From positions 6,479,001-6,543,000 of the forward strand of contig NZ_CP121666.1 of NCBI RefSeq assembly GCF_029714325.1: 64,000 nucleotides of DNA, read 5' to 3'. The translations under genes were made by a program, and so were the position numbers. The DNA is from Bradyrhizobium sp. CB1717 (GTDB lineage: Bacteria > Pseudomonadota > Alphaproteobacteria > Rhizobiales > Xanthobacteraceae). Shown one piece after another: positions 7,702 through 16,893 of the stretch (position 1 is the stretch's first letter; the number at the start of each line of letters is the position of its first letter). Below the pieces are notes generated by a model. That model was not told the origin of the DNA and made no database searches. It worked only from the letters and a program-made list of their open reading frames with translations.

Positions 7702-9033
7702 TCAGCGGAAGTTGCCCTTGGTCTCGGGGATCACGACCGCCCCGATCAGGTAGACCACGAACACGCCGACCGCGAAGTAAGCCAGCGACATCGGAATCTG
7801 CGCCGGGCTGGCGCTCACCAGCGAGACGAAGGTCGGCATCATGCCGCCGAGCGCGAAGCCGATGTTCCAGGACAGGCCCGTGCCGCTGGCGCGCAGCGCG
7901 GTCGGGAAACGTTCGTTGAGGAAGATCAGCACCGGCGCGTAACCGGCATTGCCGATGAAGGCGATGGCGAGTGCGAGAAGCGTGATCTGCGTCGTGTCCT
8001 TGGTGGCGGCGAGATTGAGATAGCACAGCGGCAGCAGCACCGCCGCCAGCGCGCCGATCAGCAGGAAGGTCTTCTTGCGGCCGATCCAGTCGCTCAGCGC
8101 GCCAATCAGCACGGCCGAGAAGAACGCCGAGACGCTCGCGCCCATCAGGATCAGCGACGAGGTCTGGTTCGGGACCGCATTGATGACCTTCAGGAAGCTC
8201 GGCAGATAGCCGGAGGTGAGGTAGTAGCCGGCGCCACCGCCGAAGGTGATGAGCAGATTGACCAGCAGAACGCCGCGATACTCGCCGGAGAACACGTCCT
8301 TGACCGGCGCCTTCGAAACCTTCGCCTGCTTGTTGCCCTGCTGGCGCTTGAGCTCCTTGAAATAGGGCGATTCTTCGAGGTTGCGGAAGATGAACCAGCC
8401 GAGCAGCGAGCTCAGCAGGCCCGAGAAGAACATGAAGCGCCAGCCCCAGACAGCAAAGGCATCGCCGGGGAACACCGAGGATGTGACCAGGAAGATGAAG
8501 GACGCCAGCAGCGCACCGATGCCGGCACCGCCGCCGCCGACCAGGCCCGACATCGCGCCGCGCCATTGCGGCGGCACGGACTCGGTGCCGATGGTGTGAG
8601 TGGACGCCACGACACCGCCGACGAACACGCCCTGCACCAGGCGCAGGATCAGGAAGATGATCGGCGCTATCACGCCGACCTGCGCGATGGTCGGCAACAG
8701 GCCAAACGCCGCCGTGCTGAGGCCGACGCCCACAATGGCGATCAGCATGGCCTGCTTGCGGCCGTGCACGTCGGCATAATGTCCGAACACCGCCGATCCC
8801 AACGGCCGCATCAGCAGCGTCACGGCGAACGAGCCGTAGACCGCCGCCAGCGACAGCGCCGCATTGCTCGACGGAAAGAACAGCGCGCCGACGACCGGCG
8901 CCACGTAGAGCAGAATGAACAAATCGAACAGATCCAGTGCCCATCCGAGCACCGACGCGATGATCGCATTGACCATCTGCTTGTTGTCGGCCGACGCTTC
9001 TGCGCCTGCTACCGGCATATCCATCTCAGCCAT
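7702..9033 (-). CDS. MFS transporter (metabolite:H+ symporter type)
   Basis: A 443-aa membrane protein with about 12 hydrophobic segments. After TM1 it carries D-L-F-D-L-F, and in loop 2-3 GHYADVHGRK, the MFS signature. Its layout fits the MHS/AAHS families, which import aromatic acids, dicarboxylates or similar carboxylates. A cytoplasmic loop rich in Lys/Gln near residues 230-245 separates the two halves. It lies 71 bases downstream of the enoyl-CoA hydratase gene in a minus-strand run with the CoA ligase and molybdenum hydroxylase genes, so it probably imports the substrate of that pathway (inference). Confidence 0.9.
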   Translation of the reverse strand: MAEMDMPVAGAEASADNKQMVNAIIASVLGWALDLFDLFILLYVAPVVGALFFPSSNAALSLAAVYGSFAVTLLMRPLGSAVFGHYADVHGRKQAMLIAIVGVGLSTAAFGLLPTIAQVGVIAPIIFLILRLVQGVFVGGVVASTHTIGTESVPPQWRGAMSGLVGGGGAGIGALLASFIFLVTSSVFPGDAFAVWGWRFMFFSGLLSSLLGWFIFRNLEESPYFKELKRQQGNKQAKVSKAPVKDVFSGEYRGVLLVNLLITFGGGAGYYLTSGYLPSFLKVINAVPNQTSSLILMGASVSAFFSAVLIGALSDWIGRKKTFLLIGALAAVLLPLCYLNLAATKDTTQITLLALAIAFIGNAGYAPVLIFLNERFPTALRASGTGLSWNIGFALGGMMPTFVSLVSASPAQIPMSLAYFAVGVFVVYLIGAVVIPETKGNFR

Positions 9034-9104
9034 GTTGTTTACCTCCCCCGTTTGAATGGCGCCGCGGTCCGCGTCATTGCGAACCGCGGCAGTTCAGTCG
9101 CGTG

Positions 9105-9911
9105 TCAGCGTCCGACGAATTTCGGCGGACGCTTGGCGTTGAACGCCTCGACGCCTTCCTTGAAATCTTCGGACTGGCGCAGGCGGCTGTAGCAATGGCC
9201 TTCGAGCTCGATGGCGATGGCGAGCGTCGAATCCTCGGTGTCGTTGAGGAGCTTCTTGGCGGTGCGCTGCGCCAGCGGTGAGAAGGTACGGAGCTCGTCG
9301 ACCAGTCTATCGGTCGCCTTCTCCAGCTCGGCATCCGGCACACATTCGGTGGCGATGCCCCACTCATAGGCCTGCTTGGCCGAGATGCGCTTGGAGCGCA
9401 TCACGATGTCCTTGGTGCGGGTGATGCCGACCATCTTCTGCAGGCGCGCCGAGCCGCCCGAGCCCGGGATCTGACCGAGCTTCTGCTCCGGCAGCGCGTA
9501 TTGCGTGGTCTCGGAGGCGATGCGGAAGTCGCAGGCGAGCGACAGCTCGAAGCCGACGCCGAAGCAATAGCCGCGATTGGCCACGATCACGGGCTTGGCG
9601 CAGCGCGCGGGCGCGGCGATGTTCCAGGCGAGCTTGGAGACATGCTCCGGGCTTGCCTCCATGAAGCCGCCGATATTGCCGCCGCTGGAGAAATGCTCGC
9701 CCTCGCCGCGCACCACGATGACGCGGACGCGCGGATCCTCGTCCAGCGTCTCGAAGGTCAGCCGCAGCTGGTCGCGCTGCGGCATCGCCACGACGTTGTA
9801 GGGCGGCCTCCCCAGGATGATGTCGGCGCGCTCATGCGCCTCGTCGATCTCGACCTTGAACCCGTCGAGTTTTGCGAGCCGCGGATCGGCAAATGTATAG
9901 GGTGACGGCAT
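9105..9911 (-). CDS. Enoyl-CoA hydratase/isomerase family protein (crotonase fold)
   Basis: A 268-aa crotonase. Oxyanion-hole segments HFSSGGNIGGF and GYCFGVGFELSLACDFRIAS are present. The Glu of GFELS and the Glu of ALPEQKLGQIPGSGGSARL fall at the two hydratase catalytic positions. The start MPSPYTFADPRLAKLDGF at 9911 follows a purine-rich stretch in a reading frame open further upstream to 10163. The upstream part lies inside the ligase gene and lacks similarity. It lies 29 bases after the acyl-CoA ligase gene on the same strand. Roles consistent with context include hydration or ring cleavage of an aromatic-derived acyl-CoA. Crotonases also do dehalogenation and retro-aldol chemistry, so the reaction is open. 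Confidence 0.88.
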   Translation of the reverse strand: MPSPYTFADPRLAKLDGFKVEIDEAHERADIILGRPPYNVVAMPQRDQLRLTFETLDEDPRVRVIVVRGEGEHFSSGGNIGGFMEASPEHVSKLAWNIAAPARCAKPVIVANRGYCFGVGFELSLACDFRIASETTQYALPEQKLGQIPGSGGSARLQKMVGITRTKDIVMRSKRISAKQAYEWGIATECVPDAELEKATDRLVDELRTFSPLAQRTAKKLLNDTEDSTLAIAIELEGHCYSRLRQSEDFKEGVEAFNAKRPPKFVGR

Positions 9912-9940
9912 CTGTGCCTCCTTCTGTTGATGGGTGATGA

Positions 9941-11485
9941 TCAGGCCGCGTCGGACGGCGGCAGGCGCTCGGCCTCGTATTCTCCGGCGACGAGCAGTCG
10001 CCGCAGCAGCTTTCCGACCGGCGATTTCGGGATCGCGTCGACGAAGACGTAGCGGCGCGGCCGCTTGAAATTGGCAAGGCCAGAGGTGCGGCAGAACTGC
10101 TCCAGCTCGACTTCTGAGACCGCGCGATTGCGCTTGACGAAGGCGGCGACGACCTTGCCCCACCTCTCATCAGCGACGCCGACCACCGCGACCTCGTCGA
10201 CGGCGGGGTGCAGCGACAGGCAGCTCTCGATCTCGACAGGCGAGACATTCTCGCCGCCGGTGATGATCATGTCGTCGACACGGCCGGTGACGAAGAGATC
10301 GCCGTCGGGATCGACGTAGCCGGTGTCGCCCGTAAAGTACCAGCCCTCGCGCAGCGATTTGGCATCGGCCTCAGGGCGCCTCCAATAGCCCTCAAAAGCC
10401 TCATCGCCGGCAAGCGTCGCGATGATCTCGCCCTCCTCGCCGACGGCAGCGAGATCCGCGACCGAGCGCGCGCCGATGCGGACGACCTTGACGTGCTGGT
10501 TCAGCCCCGCCTTGCCGGCCGAGCCCGGCTTTGCCGCGGCGTTCTGGTCGATGGTAAAAGTGTAGATCTCCGAGCTGCCGTAATGGTTGACGAACAGGCT
10601 TGGCCTGAACGCCTCGTTCAGCTTCTTCAGCAGGCCATCGGTCATCGACGCGCCGGCGAAGCCGAGCTTGCGGATGGTGGAGACATTGGTCCCGGCAAAC
10701 GCGTCGTGATGGACGAGATCGTGGTAGAGCGTCGGCACCAGATAGAGGTTGGTGATCTCCTCCTTCTCGATCAGCGCCAGCGCCTGGCGGCTGTCATAGC
10801 GCGGCAGGCAGATGAAGCTGCCGCCAATCAGCGACATCGCCAGCAGCGAGCGGACGCCCATGGTGTGGTAGAGCGGCATCACGCCGAGCGTGCGTTCGCC
10901 GCGGCCGTAGAGATTTTGCGCGACATGGGCGATCGCGGCGGCGCGTTCGGCGCGATGCCGGCGCGGCACGCCCTTCGGCCGCGAGGTCGTGCCTGACGTA
11001 TAGAGCATGATCGACCAGGCATCGGCGCCGACGCGCGGCTCGGCGTCCGGCGCAGCGTCCTTGATCAGATCGGCAAAGCTCCTCGCATCGCCCACTCCCG
11101 GATCGACGGACACGCGCAGCAGCCTGCCTGATAGCGCCGCCCCCTGCACCGCCTCGGCAGAGATGTCCTGATAGAACACCGCGCAGGCCGCGGCGTTCTC
11201 GATACAGTAATCGAGCTCGTCGGCCTTGGCGCGCCAGTTGATCGGCGTGATCACGAGGCCTGCGAATTGGCAGGCCCAGTGCAGCGTCGCCGCCTCCCAG
11301 CGGTTCTGCAGCAGCGTGACGACGTGATCGCCGGGCTTGAGGCCGACCCGGTCTAACGAGGCCACCAGCGCGGAGATCTTGCTGTACCATTGCCGGTAGG
11401 TCAGGCGGAGATCGCCGTCGACCAGCGCTATAGCGTTGGGATCGCGCGCGGCGCTGGCCATGAAGCTGCTGGCGAGATCAAGCAT
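9941..11485 (-). CDS. AMP-dependent acyl-CoA synthetase (carboxylate-CoA ligase)
   Basis: A 514-aa ANL-superfamily ligase. It shows the phosphate-binding loop YTSGTTSRPKGVPRRH, then YGSSEIYT (A5), YFTGDTGYVDPDGDLFVTGR (hinge region) and a C-terminal PKSPVGKLLRR with the catalytic Lys. It would activate a carboxylic acid to its CoA thioester. The start at 11485 (MLDLASSFM) overlaps the end of the 2Fe-2S subunit gene by 8 bases. A longer frame to 11527 would overlap it further. Co-transcription with the molybdenum hydroxylase and crotonase suggests an aromatic or heteroaromatic acid substrate. Confidence 0.92.
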   Translation of the reverse strand: MLDLASSFMASAARDPNAIALVDGDLRLTYRQWYSKISALVASLDRVGLKPGDHVVTLLQNRWEAATLHWACQFAGLVITPINWRAKADELDYCIENAAACAVFYQDISAEAVQGAALSGRLLRVSVDPGVGDARSFADLIKDAAPDAEPRVGADAWSIMLYTSGTTSRPKGVPRRHRAERAAAIAHVAQNLYGRGERTLGVMPLYHTMGVRSLLAMSLIGGSFICLPRYDSRQALALIEKEEITNLYLVPTLYHDLVHHDAFAGTNVSTIRKLGFAGASMTDGLLKKLNEAFRPSLFVNHYGSSEIYTFTIDQNAAAKPGSAGKAGLNQHVKVVRIGARSVADLAAVGEEGEIIATLAGDEAFEGYWRRPEADAKSLREGWYFTGDTGYVDPDGDLFVTGRVDDMIITGGENVSPVEIESCLSLHPAVDEVAVVGVADERWGKVVAAFVKRNRAVSEVELEQFCRTSGLANFKRPRRYVFVDAIPKSPVGKLLRRLLVAGEYEAERLPPSDAA

Positions 11486-11996
11486 CTGACGTCTCTTTGT
11501 TGGATGAAGCGAGTTCGGCGGCGGCATCTAACGCCGCCTGGATGATCGGGGTGTAGCCGGTGCAGCGGCAGATATGCCCGCTCAGGAGATCGCGGATCTC
11601 CGCTTCAGTCGGCGCCGGGTTCTTCGCGAGATAGTGGTCCAGCGACATCAAGATGCCGGCGGTGCAGAAGCCGCACTGGAGCGCGTGGTTGCGGCGGAAC
11701 GCCTGTTGCAGCACACCGAGCCGGTCGGCGGAGGGCGCGAGGCCCTCGACCGTTTTCAGCTCGCATCCATCGACTTGTGCCGCGAGCGTCAGGCAGGACC
11801 GCGTCAGCATGCCGTCGACGACAACAGTGCAGGCACCGCAGACGCCGTGCTCGCAGCCGACATGGGTGCCGGTGGCACCCAGCTGGTGGCGCAGGAAATC
11901 GGACAGCAGCATGCGCGGCTCGGCCTCAGCCTCGACCGGCTTGCCATTCAGCGAGAAGCGAACGGCATGGCGCTGATCGGCCTTGAGGCGGGTCAT
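11478..11996 (-). CDS. Molybdenum hydroxylase small subunit, 2Fe-2S (CoxS/XdhA-like)
   Basis: A 172-aa protein with the two-cluster arrangement of the xanthine dehydrogenase/CO dehydrogenase family. A plant-type ferredoxin domain carries GCEHGVCGACTVVVDG with a further Cys in RSCLTL. A C-terminal helical domain carries CGFCTAGILMS and HICRCTGY. It passes electrons from the Mo site to FAD. Its start overlaps the stop of the FAD subunit gene by 4 bases (11993-11996). The gene order large-medium-small is the reverse of the coxMSL order, but the subunit set is complete. Confidence 0.94.
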   Translation of the reverse strand: MTRLKADQRHAVRFSLNGKPVEAEAEPRMLLSDFLRHQLGATGTHVGCEHGVCGACTVVVDGMLTRSCLTLAAQVDGCELKTVEGLAPSADRLGVLQQAFRRNHALQCGFCTAGILMSLDHYLAKNPAPTEAEIRDLLSGHICRCTGYTPIIQAALDAAAELASSNKETSDA

Positions 11997-12808
11997 TGCA
12001 GCACCTCGCCGATCAGGTCGCGGCCGATCATGCGCACAAGGTCGCGGCGATAGCGCGCGGTGGCGTGGACGTCGTCGCGGGCGCCGAGTTCGTAAGCAAA
12101 GCCGTTGAGGGCGTCGTCGAGCGCACTGCCCTCCAGCCGCGGCCAGTCGCGCACGGCCGGCACGTCTGCGACGCCGCCGACAGCGAGACGCACACCCGTC
12201 GGCGTCTTCATCGCGGCGCAGGCAACGATGGCAAAATCGCCGTGGCGGCGCGCGACCTCGCGGAAGGCGACGCGCGATCCCTTGATGACAGGCAGCGAGA
12301 TGCCTTCGATCAGCTCGTCATCCGCCCGCGCGGTCAGCATCATGCCGGCGAAGAAGTCCTTGGCAGCAACGCGCCGCAGACGCCTGGCGTTGCGCAACAA
12401 CACCTCGCCGCCGAGCGCAACCAGCGCCAGCGGCATCTCGGCGCTGGGATCGGCATGGGCGAGCGAGCCGCAGATGGTGCCGCGGCTGCGGGTCTGCATG
12501 TGCCCGACCCAGGGCAGCGCCAGCGCCACCAGCGGCAACGCCTCGGCGAGGTCGGGCCAGGCCAACAGATCCGCCTGGCGCACGCCGGCGCCGATGACGA
12601 CGGCATCGTTCTTCCGCTCGATCTGGCGGAGCTCTTTGATCCGCATGATGTCGATCAGCAGCTTCGGCTTGGCGAGGCGCATGTTGAGCATCGCCATCAG
12701 CGACTGCCCGCCGGCGAGCACGCGCGCATCGCCACCCTGCTGCGCGAGCCCTTCGAGGGCGTCACTGATGCTCCCGGCCCGGAGATAGTCGAATGCGGGT
12801 GGCTTCAT
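11993..12808 (-). CDS. Molybdenum hydroxylase FAD subunit (CoxM-like)
   Basis: A 271-aa FAD-binding subunit (PCMH-type fold). The motif ARVLAGGQSLMAMLNMRL near residue 28 corresponds to the AGGQSLMP-type FAD-binding loop, and TRSRGTICGSLAHADPSAE near residue 107 corresponds to the second, T-I-G-G-N-type loop (here T-I-C-G-S). It joins the 2Fe-2S subunit and the large subunit through 4-base overlaps at both ends, so expression is probably translationally coupled. Confidence 0.93.
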   Translation of the reverse strand: MKPPAFDYLRAGSISDALEGLAQQGGDARVLAGGQSLMAMLNMRLAKPKLLIDIMRIKELRQIERKNDAVVIGAGVRQADLLAWPDLAEALPLVALALPWVGHMQTRSRGTICGSLAHADPSAEMPLALVALGGEVLLRNARRLRRVAAKDFFAGMMLTARADDELIEGISLPVIKGSRVAFREVARRHGDFAIVACAAMKTPTGVRLAVGGVADVPAVRDWPRLEGSALDDALNGFAYELGARDDVHATARYRRDLVRMIGRDLIGEVLQ

Positions 12809-15804
12809 CGGCGCCCCCCGAACAGACCGGCCGCCTTCGCCAGCAGCGCGAACGGCGAGAAGCTGCCGCCCTCCGCGCGACCACCACCGGCCTTGCGCGC
12901 CAGCGCCGTGAAGAACTGGCCGATGATCACGCGCGTCGCGCCATCGAGCAGGCGGCCGCCGATGCTTGCGACCTTGCCGCCGATGGCTGCGTCGTAGCTG
13001 TAGGTCAGTTTCGTTCCGCCGTTACCGTCGGGCGCAAGCGTGATCCGCCCCTCCGCGCTGCCGAAACCGAGCGCGCCGGTGGCGCCGCCGCGCAAGGTCA
13101 CCGCGCGCGGCGGATCGAGCTCGAACAGCTCGACGTCAGCGCGATAGCGTCCGGTGACGGGGCCGATGCCGAGCGTCACGTCGGCGCGGAAATGCGTGTC
13201 GGTGACCTTGTCGACGCGCTGGCAGCCGGGAATAACCGATTGCAGCGTCGCGGGATCGAGCAGCATCGCCCAGACCTGCTCGGGCGCGCCCTTCACCACG
13301 GCCTGTCCTTCGCCGCGCAGCCGCCGATCGCCTTCACGCGCGGGCGCAACAGCCGCGCCTGCGGGAGGCGGCGGTTCGGCGCCGCGCACCAGCTCGGCGA
13401 GCCGTGCCGGCACCAGCGGCAAGGTGATGTCAGCAATTCCGAGCGCATCCGCGACCGCATTGGCAAGGCACACCGGCGTCGACATGCAATTGCCTTCGCC
13501 GACACCCTTGGCGCCGAGCGGCGTGAACGGCGACGGCGTCTCCATGTGGAAGATCTCGGGCTCCGGCACCTCGGTCGTGGTCGGCAGCAGATAGTCGGCG
13601 AGCGTTCCCGTGAGGAAGCTGCCGTCCTCGGCGTAGGCATATTCCTCGAGGAGCGCCGCACCGAGCGCCTGCGTGAACCCGCCGCGGATCTGGCCGTTGA
13701 CCATGCCGGGATGCAGGATGGTGCCGCAGTCGTGCATGGTGACGTAGCGGTCGATCCGCGTCTCCAGCTTCGTCGGATCGATCTCGACGCCGCAGAAGTC
13801 GAAGATGAAACCGTGGCAGAGCGAGGAGTTGATGCGGTCGTCATCGTCGGGCGGCGTCAGCTCCGGCGGCGTCCAGAACACGGTCTCGCGGATGGTCTGG
13901 CCGGCATCGTCAGGCAGCGAGCCCGGCGACCAATGGCTGAGCGCGGCGACGCGCGAGAACGCGATCCGGTTCTCCGGATTGTGCTTCGAGGCGACGAATC
14001 CCTTTGCAAACACGATGTCGGCGGCCTCGACGTTCAACTGGCTAGCGGCGATGCGCGCGAGCTTGCCGGCGACGCGCTCGGCCGCGATCTTCGCGGTGCC
14101 GGCCACGGCCGCGGCAAAACGGCTGGCGTAATTGCCCGATGCGATCGACCAGGCATCCTTGGCCGTGTCGATCTCGGTGTTGACACGGATGTCCTTCGGC
14201 TCCAGGCCAAAAACGTCGGCGACGACCTGAGACAGCACGGTGCGATGGCCCTGCCCCTGCGGCACGGAGGCGACGTGAACCGTGACGCTGCCGACGGGAT
14301 CGAGCCCGACGGTCGCGGTCGCCTGCGCGCCGTTCTTGGGACCTGCCTTGCGGCGCTCGGCTGCCGTCAGCACGGTCGTGATGTAGCCCATGTTGGAGAC
14401 GCTGGGCTCGACCACGGCGGTGAAGCCGATGCCGTAGAGACGCCCCTCGGCCCGCGCCGCGTCCCGCTTTGCTTTCAGCTCCGCAAGCCTGCCCTGCTCG
14501 ACCGCGCGCGCGACGGCTTCCTGATAGTTGCCGGAGTCGAGGAGAGCACCGGTCGCGGTGCGGTAGGGAAAGGCGCCTGAAACGATCAGATTGCGCTTGA
14601 TGACGTCGAGCGGATCGAGGCCAAGCCCGATCGCGATGCGGTGCACCAGCCGCTCCAGCGCAAAATAGACCTGCGGGCCGCCGAAGCCGCGGTTGAGGCC
14701 GGTCGGCGTCTTGTTGGTGACGACGACGCGGTTGCGGACCTTGACGTGGCTGATGTCGTAGGCGCCGGTCAGATTGCCGTGCATGCGATAGAGCGTCGCC
14801 GGCTCGGGCGCGCGCAAATGAGCGCCGCAATCCTCGACCTGGTCCCAATCCAGCGCGAGGATCTTTCCATCCGCCGCAACCGCTGCCGACAAGGTCGTCG
14901 CGCGATTCGTCGCCGACACCGACGCGGTGAGATGCTCGAGCCGGTCCTCGATCCATTTCACCGGCCGGCCCGTGATGCGCGCCGCGGCGGCGATCAGCAC
15001 GATATAGGGAAACACGCCCTGCTTGACGCCGAAGCTGCCGCCGGAATCCGGCGGCGTGCGCAGCCGCAAGCGATTGCCCGGCACCTTCAGCGCGCGCGCA
15101 ATGACCGTGTGGATGCTGAACGGGCCCTGGAAATTGGCGAGAACCTCGTAGGTGCCCTCGCCGGCATCGTGCGAGGCGACGACGCCATAGGTCTCGATTG
15201 GCGTGCAGGAATTGCGGGGATAGCGGATGTCGATGGAGAAGCGATGCGGCGCATCCGCGAAAGCCTTTTCGGGCTCGCCATAGCGGAAGGCGCGATCGCT
15301 GGCGAGATTGCCGGGAAAGCCGTCGTGCAGCACGGGCGCGCCAGCTGCGATCGCACCAAGCGGATCGACCACCGCGCCGCGCGGACGGTATTCGACGTTG
15401 ATCAGCTCCGCCGCATCCTCGGCGCGCGCACGATCCGTCGCGACCACTACAGCAACGGGCTCGCCGACATAGCGCACGCGGTCCATCGCAATGGGCCAGC
15501 ACTCGACGGGCGCCTTCACGCCGACGACGAGGCTTGTCGTGACGGCCTTGACGTCGCTGCCGGTCAGAACCGCGGCAACGCCCGGCAGGCGCTTGGCCGC
15601 TTCAGCATCGATGGAAAGAATATCGGCATGCGCATGCGGTGAGCGCAGGATGGTCGCGTGCAGCGTGCCGGGCGCAACACCGAGATCGTCGATGAAGCGG
15701 CCACGGCCAGAGAGCAGCGCGGCGTCCTCGACGCGCTCGATCGAGCGCCCGACCCACGGCTCATCGCCATGTCCCGGATTTGCGGATTTGACCGCCTGCA
15801 ACAT
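12805..15804 (-). CDS. Molybdenum hydroxylase large subunit fused to a CoxG/SRPBCC domain
   Basis: A 999-aa protein. Residues about 15-800 are a xanthine dehydrogenase-family Mo-cofactor subunit: GRGRFIDDL near the N-terminus, the cofactor-binding segments SGGSFGVKQG and GLNRGFGGPQ, and the catalytic-Glu motif GAKGVGEGN near residue 780. The form I CO dehydrogenase loop with its selenylated Cys is absent, so this is not a CO oxidiser but a hydroxylase of unknown substrate. From about residue 828 a second domain (RLRGEGQAVVKGAPEQVW through TYSYDAAIGGKVASIGGRL) matches CoxG-type SRPBCC proteins, usually encoded separately. The protein ends in a low-complexity GGR tail. It is the first gene of the ligase/hydroxylase operon. 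Confidence 0.92.
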   Translation of the reverse strand: MLQAVKSANPGHGDEPWVGRSIERVEDAALLSGRGRFIDDLGVAPGTLHATILRSPHAHADILSIDAEAAKRLPGVAAVLTGSDVKAVTTSLVVGVKAPVECWPIAMDRVRYVGEPVAVVVATDRARAEDAAELINVEYRPRGAVVDPLGAIAAGAPVLHDGFPGNLASDRAFRYGEPEKAFADAPHRFSIDIRYPRNSCTPIETYGVVASHDAGEGTYEVLANFQGPFSIHTVIARALKVPGNRLRLRTPPDSGGSFGVKQGVFPYIVLIAAAARITGRPVKWIEDRLEHLTASVSATNRATTLSAAVAADGKILALDWDQVEDCGAHLRAPEPATLYRMHGNLTGAYDISHVKVRNRVVVTNKTPTGLNRGFGGPQVYFALERLVHRIAIGLGLDPLDVIKRNLIVSGAFPYRTATGALLDSGNYQEAVARAVEQGRLAELKAKRDAARAEGRLYGIGFTAVVEPSVSNMGYITTVLTAAERRKAGPKNGAQATATVGLDPVGSVTVHVASVPQGQGHRTVLSQVVADVFGLEPKDIRVNTEIDTAKDAWSIASGNYASRFAAAVAGTAKIAAERVAGKLARIAASQLNVEAADIVFAKGFVASKHNPENRIAFSRVAALSHWSPGSLPDDAGQTIRETVFWTPPELTPPDDDDRINSSLCHGFIFDFCGVEIDPTKLETRIDRYVTMHDCGTILHPGMVNGQIRGGFTQALGAALLEEYAYAEDGSFLTGTLADYLLPTTTEVPEPEIFHMETPSPFTPLGAKGVGEGNCMSTPVCLANAVADALGIADITLPLVPARLAELVRGAEPPPPAGAAVAPAREGDRRLRGEGQAVVKGAPEQVWAMLLDPATLQSVIPGCQRVDKVTDTHFRADVTLGIGPVTGRYRADVELFELDPPRAVTLRGGATGALGFGSAEGRITLAPDGNGGTKLTYSYDAAIGGKVASIGGRLLDGATRVIIGQFFTALARKAGGGRAEGGSFSPFALLAKAAGLFGGRR

Positions 15805-15947
15805 GTCCCGGCATACCTCCCGACGCGTTCTTTTGACGCGACGGTGACGTTTGTCAGGACAGGGGTGCAGGGCCCATACCGCCCGCTCTCACGACTTACC
15901 AAATCGTCTCATTCGAGAGCGTGCGGCGCAATATCAGCCCGCGAGAC

Positions 15948-16787
15948 TCAACCAGCGAGACGCGAGACGTTGCGAAACTCGCGCGGGCTGACGCCCGCAT
16001 GATCGCGGAAGAAGCGCGTGAAATGCGCCGGCTCCGGAAAACCAAAGCGCTCGCTGAGCTCGCCGAGCGGCGTCTCCTCGCGCATCACAGCGTCGAGCGC
16101 GCGCTCCATGCGGACGACGTTGAGATAGATTTTTGGGGAGACGCCGAGCGAGGTCTCGAACAAGCGGAAGAACTGCGCGCGCGACAGGCCGGCGCCCTTC
16201 ACGAACTGATCGACGCTGCCATAGGAATCCTGCGCGCGCATCGCATCCATCGCGCGCCGGATGCGCCAGTCACAGCTCACCGCGCTCATGCCGCGGATCG
16301 AGGTCGGGAAGCTGCGCCACGGCGTGAAGCGCTCGATCACCGCGATCATGAGATCCGACAGCGTCTGCTCGTGGGTCCGCACCGCATCCGGATTCGCCAT
16401 CATTTCGGCCGCCAGATGCAGCGTGAGCTGGCGGATGCGCGGCGAGACTTCGCCCGAGGGCCGCTCGAAAAAGCCGGGCGCGCCGCTCGCGGCCCACCCC
16501 GGTCGGAACTCCTTCAGCCATTCCGGCTCGATATAGAGTGCCATGATCAGCGTGCGCGGCCGGTTGACGTCGTGCACATAGGCGTGCGGCTTCCAGCCGT
16601 CGACGAGCACGGCGGCGGTGTCCGTCAGCGGCGTGACCCGGTCGCCGACCAAAAACTGCGTGTCGGCACCCTCCACCTTGAGCAGGACATGACAGTGATG
16701 ATGGGCGTGACGGACCAGCGAACGGTCCATGTCGAGCAGAGCGACCCTGCCGAAAGCGCCATGAGCGATGCGCAGGGCCGTCGACAT
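15948..16787 (-). CDS. AraC-family transcriptional regulator
   Basis: A 279-aa regulator. An N-terminal cupin-like effector domain (HHHCHVLLKVEG, about residues 29-40) precedes a C-terminal pair of helix-turn-helices (VDQFVKGAGLSRAQFFRLFE and LGELSERFGFPEPAHFTRFFRD, ending GVSPREFR). The ATG at 16787 has GGAGGAAGG about 8 bases upstream. It lies upstream of, and on the same strand as, the molybdenum hydroxylase operon, 143 bases away. It probably activates that operon in response to its aromatic substrate (inference). Confidence 0.9.
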   Translation of the reverse strand: MSTALRIAHGAFGRVALLDMDRSLVRHAHHHCHVLLKVEGADTQFLVGDRVTPLTDTAAVLVDGWKPHAYVHDVNRPRTLIMALYIEPEWLKEFRPGWAASGAPGFFERPSGEVSPRIRQLTLHLAAEMMANPDAVRTHEQTLSDLMIAVIERFTPWRSFPTSIRGMSAVSCDWRIRRAMDAMRAQDSYGSVDQFVKGAGLSRAQFFRLFETSLGVSPKIYLNVVRMERALDAVMREETPLGELSERFGFPEPAHFTRFFRDHAGVSPREFRNVSRLAG

Positions 16788-16893
16788 CAGTTCCTTCCTC
16801 CCAGCGTTGCGCTGCAAAACGATTGGCTTGTTGGCGCGGCACTATAAGCAGCACCCGCTTCATATTCCAACGGCGCAAACGGACGCAAGCCGG

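Noticed and set aside
12793..14580. Plus-strand frame of 595 aa opposite the hydroxylase large subunit
   Set aside because: Shadow frame; the minus strand has Mo-hydroxylase motifs over the same interval.
12805..15804. Form I CO dehydrogenase assignment
   Set aside because: The form I active-site loop with its selenylated Cys is missing and GLNRGFGGPQ is found instead, so CO oxidation is not supported.
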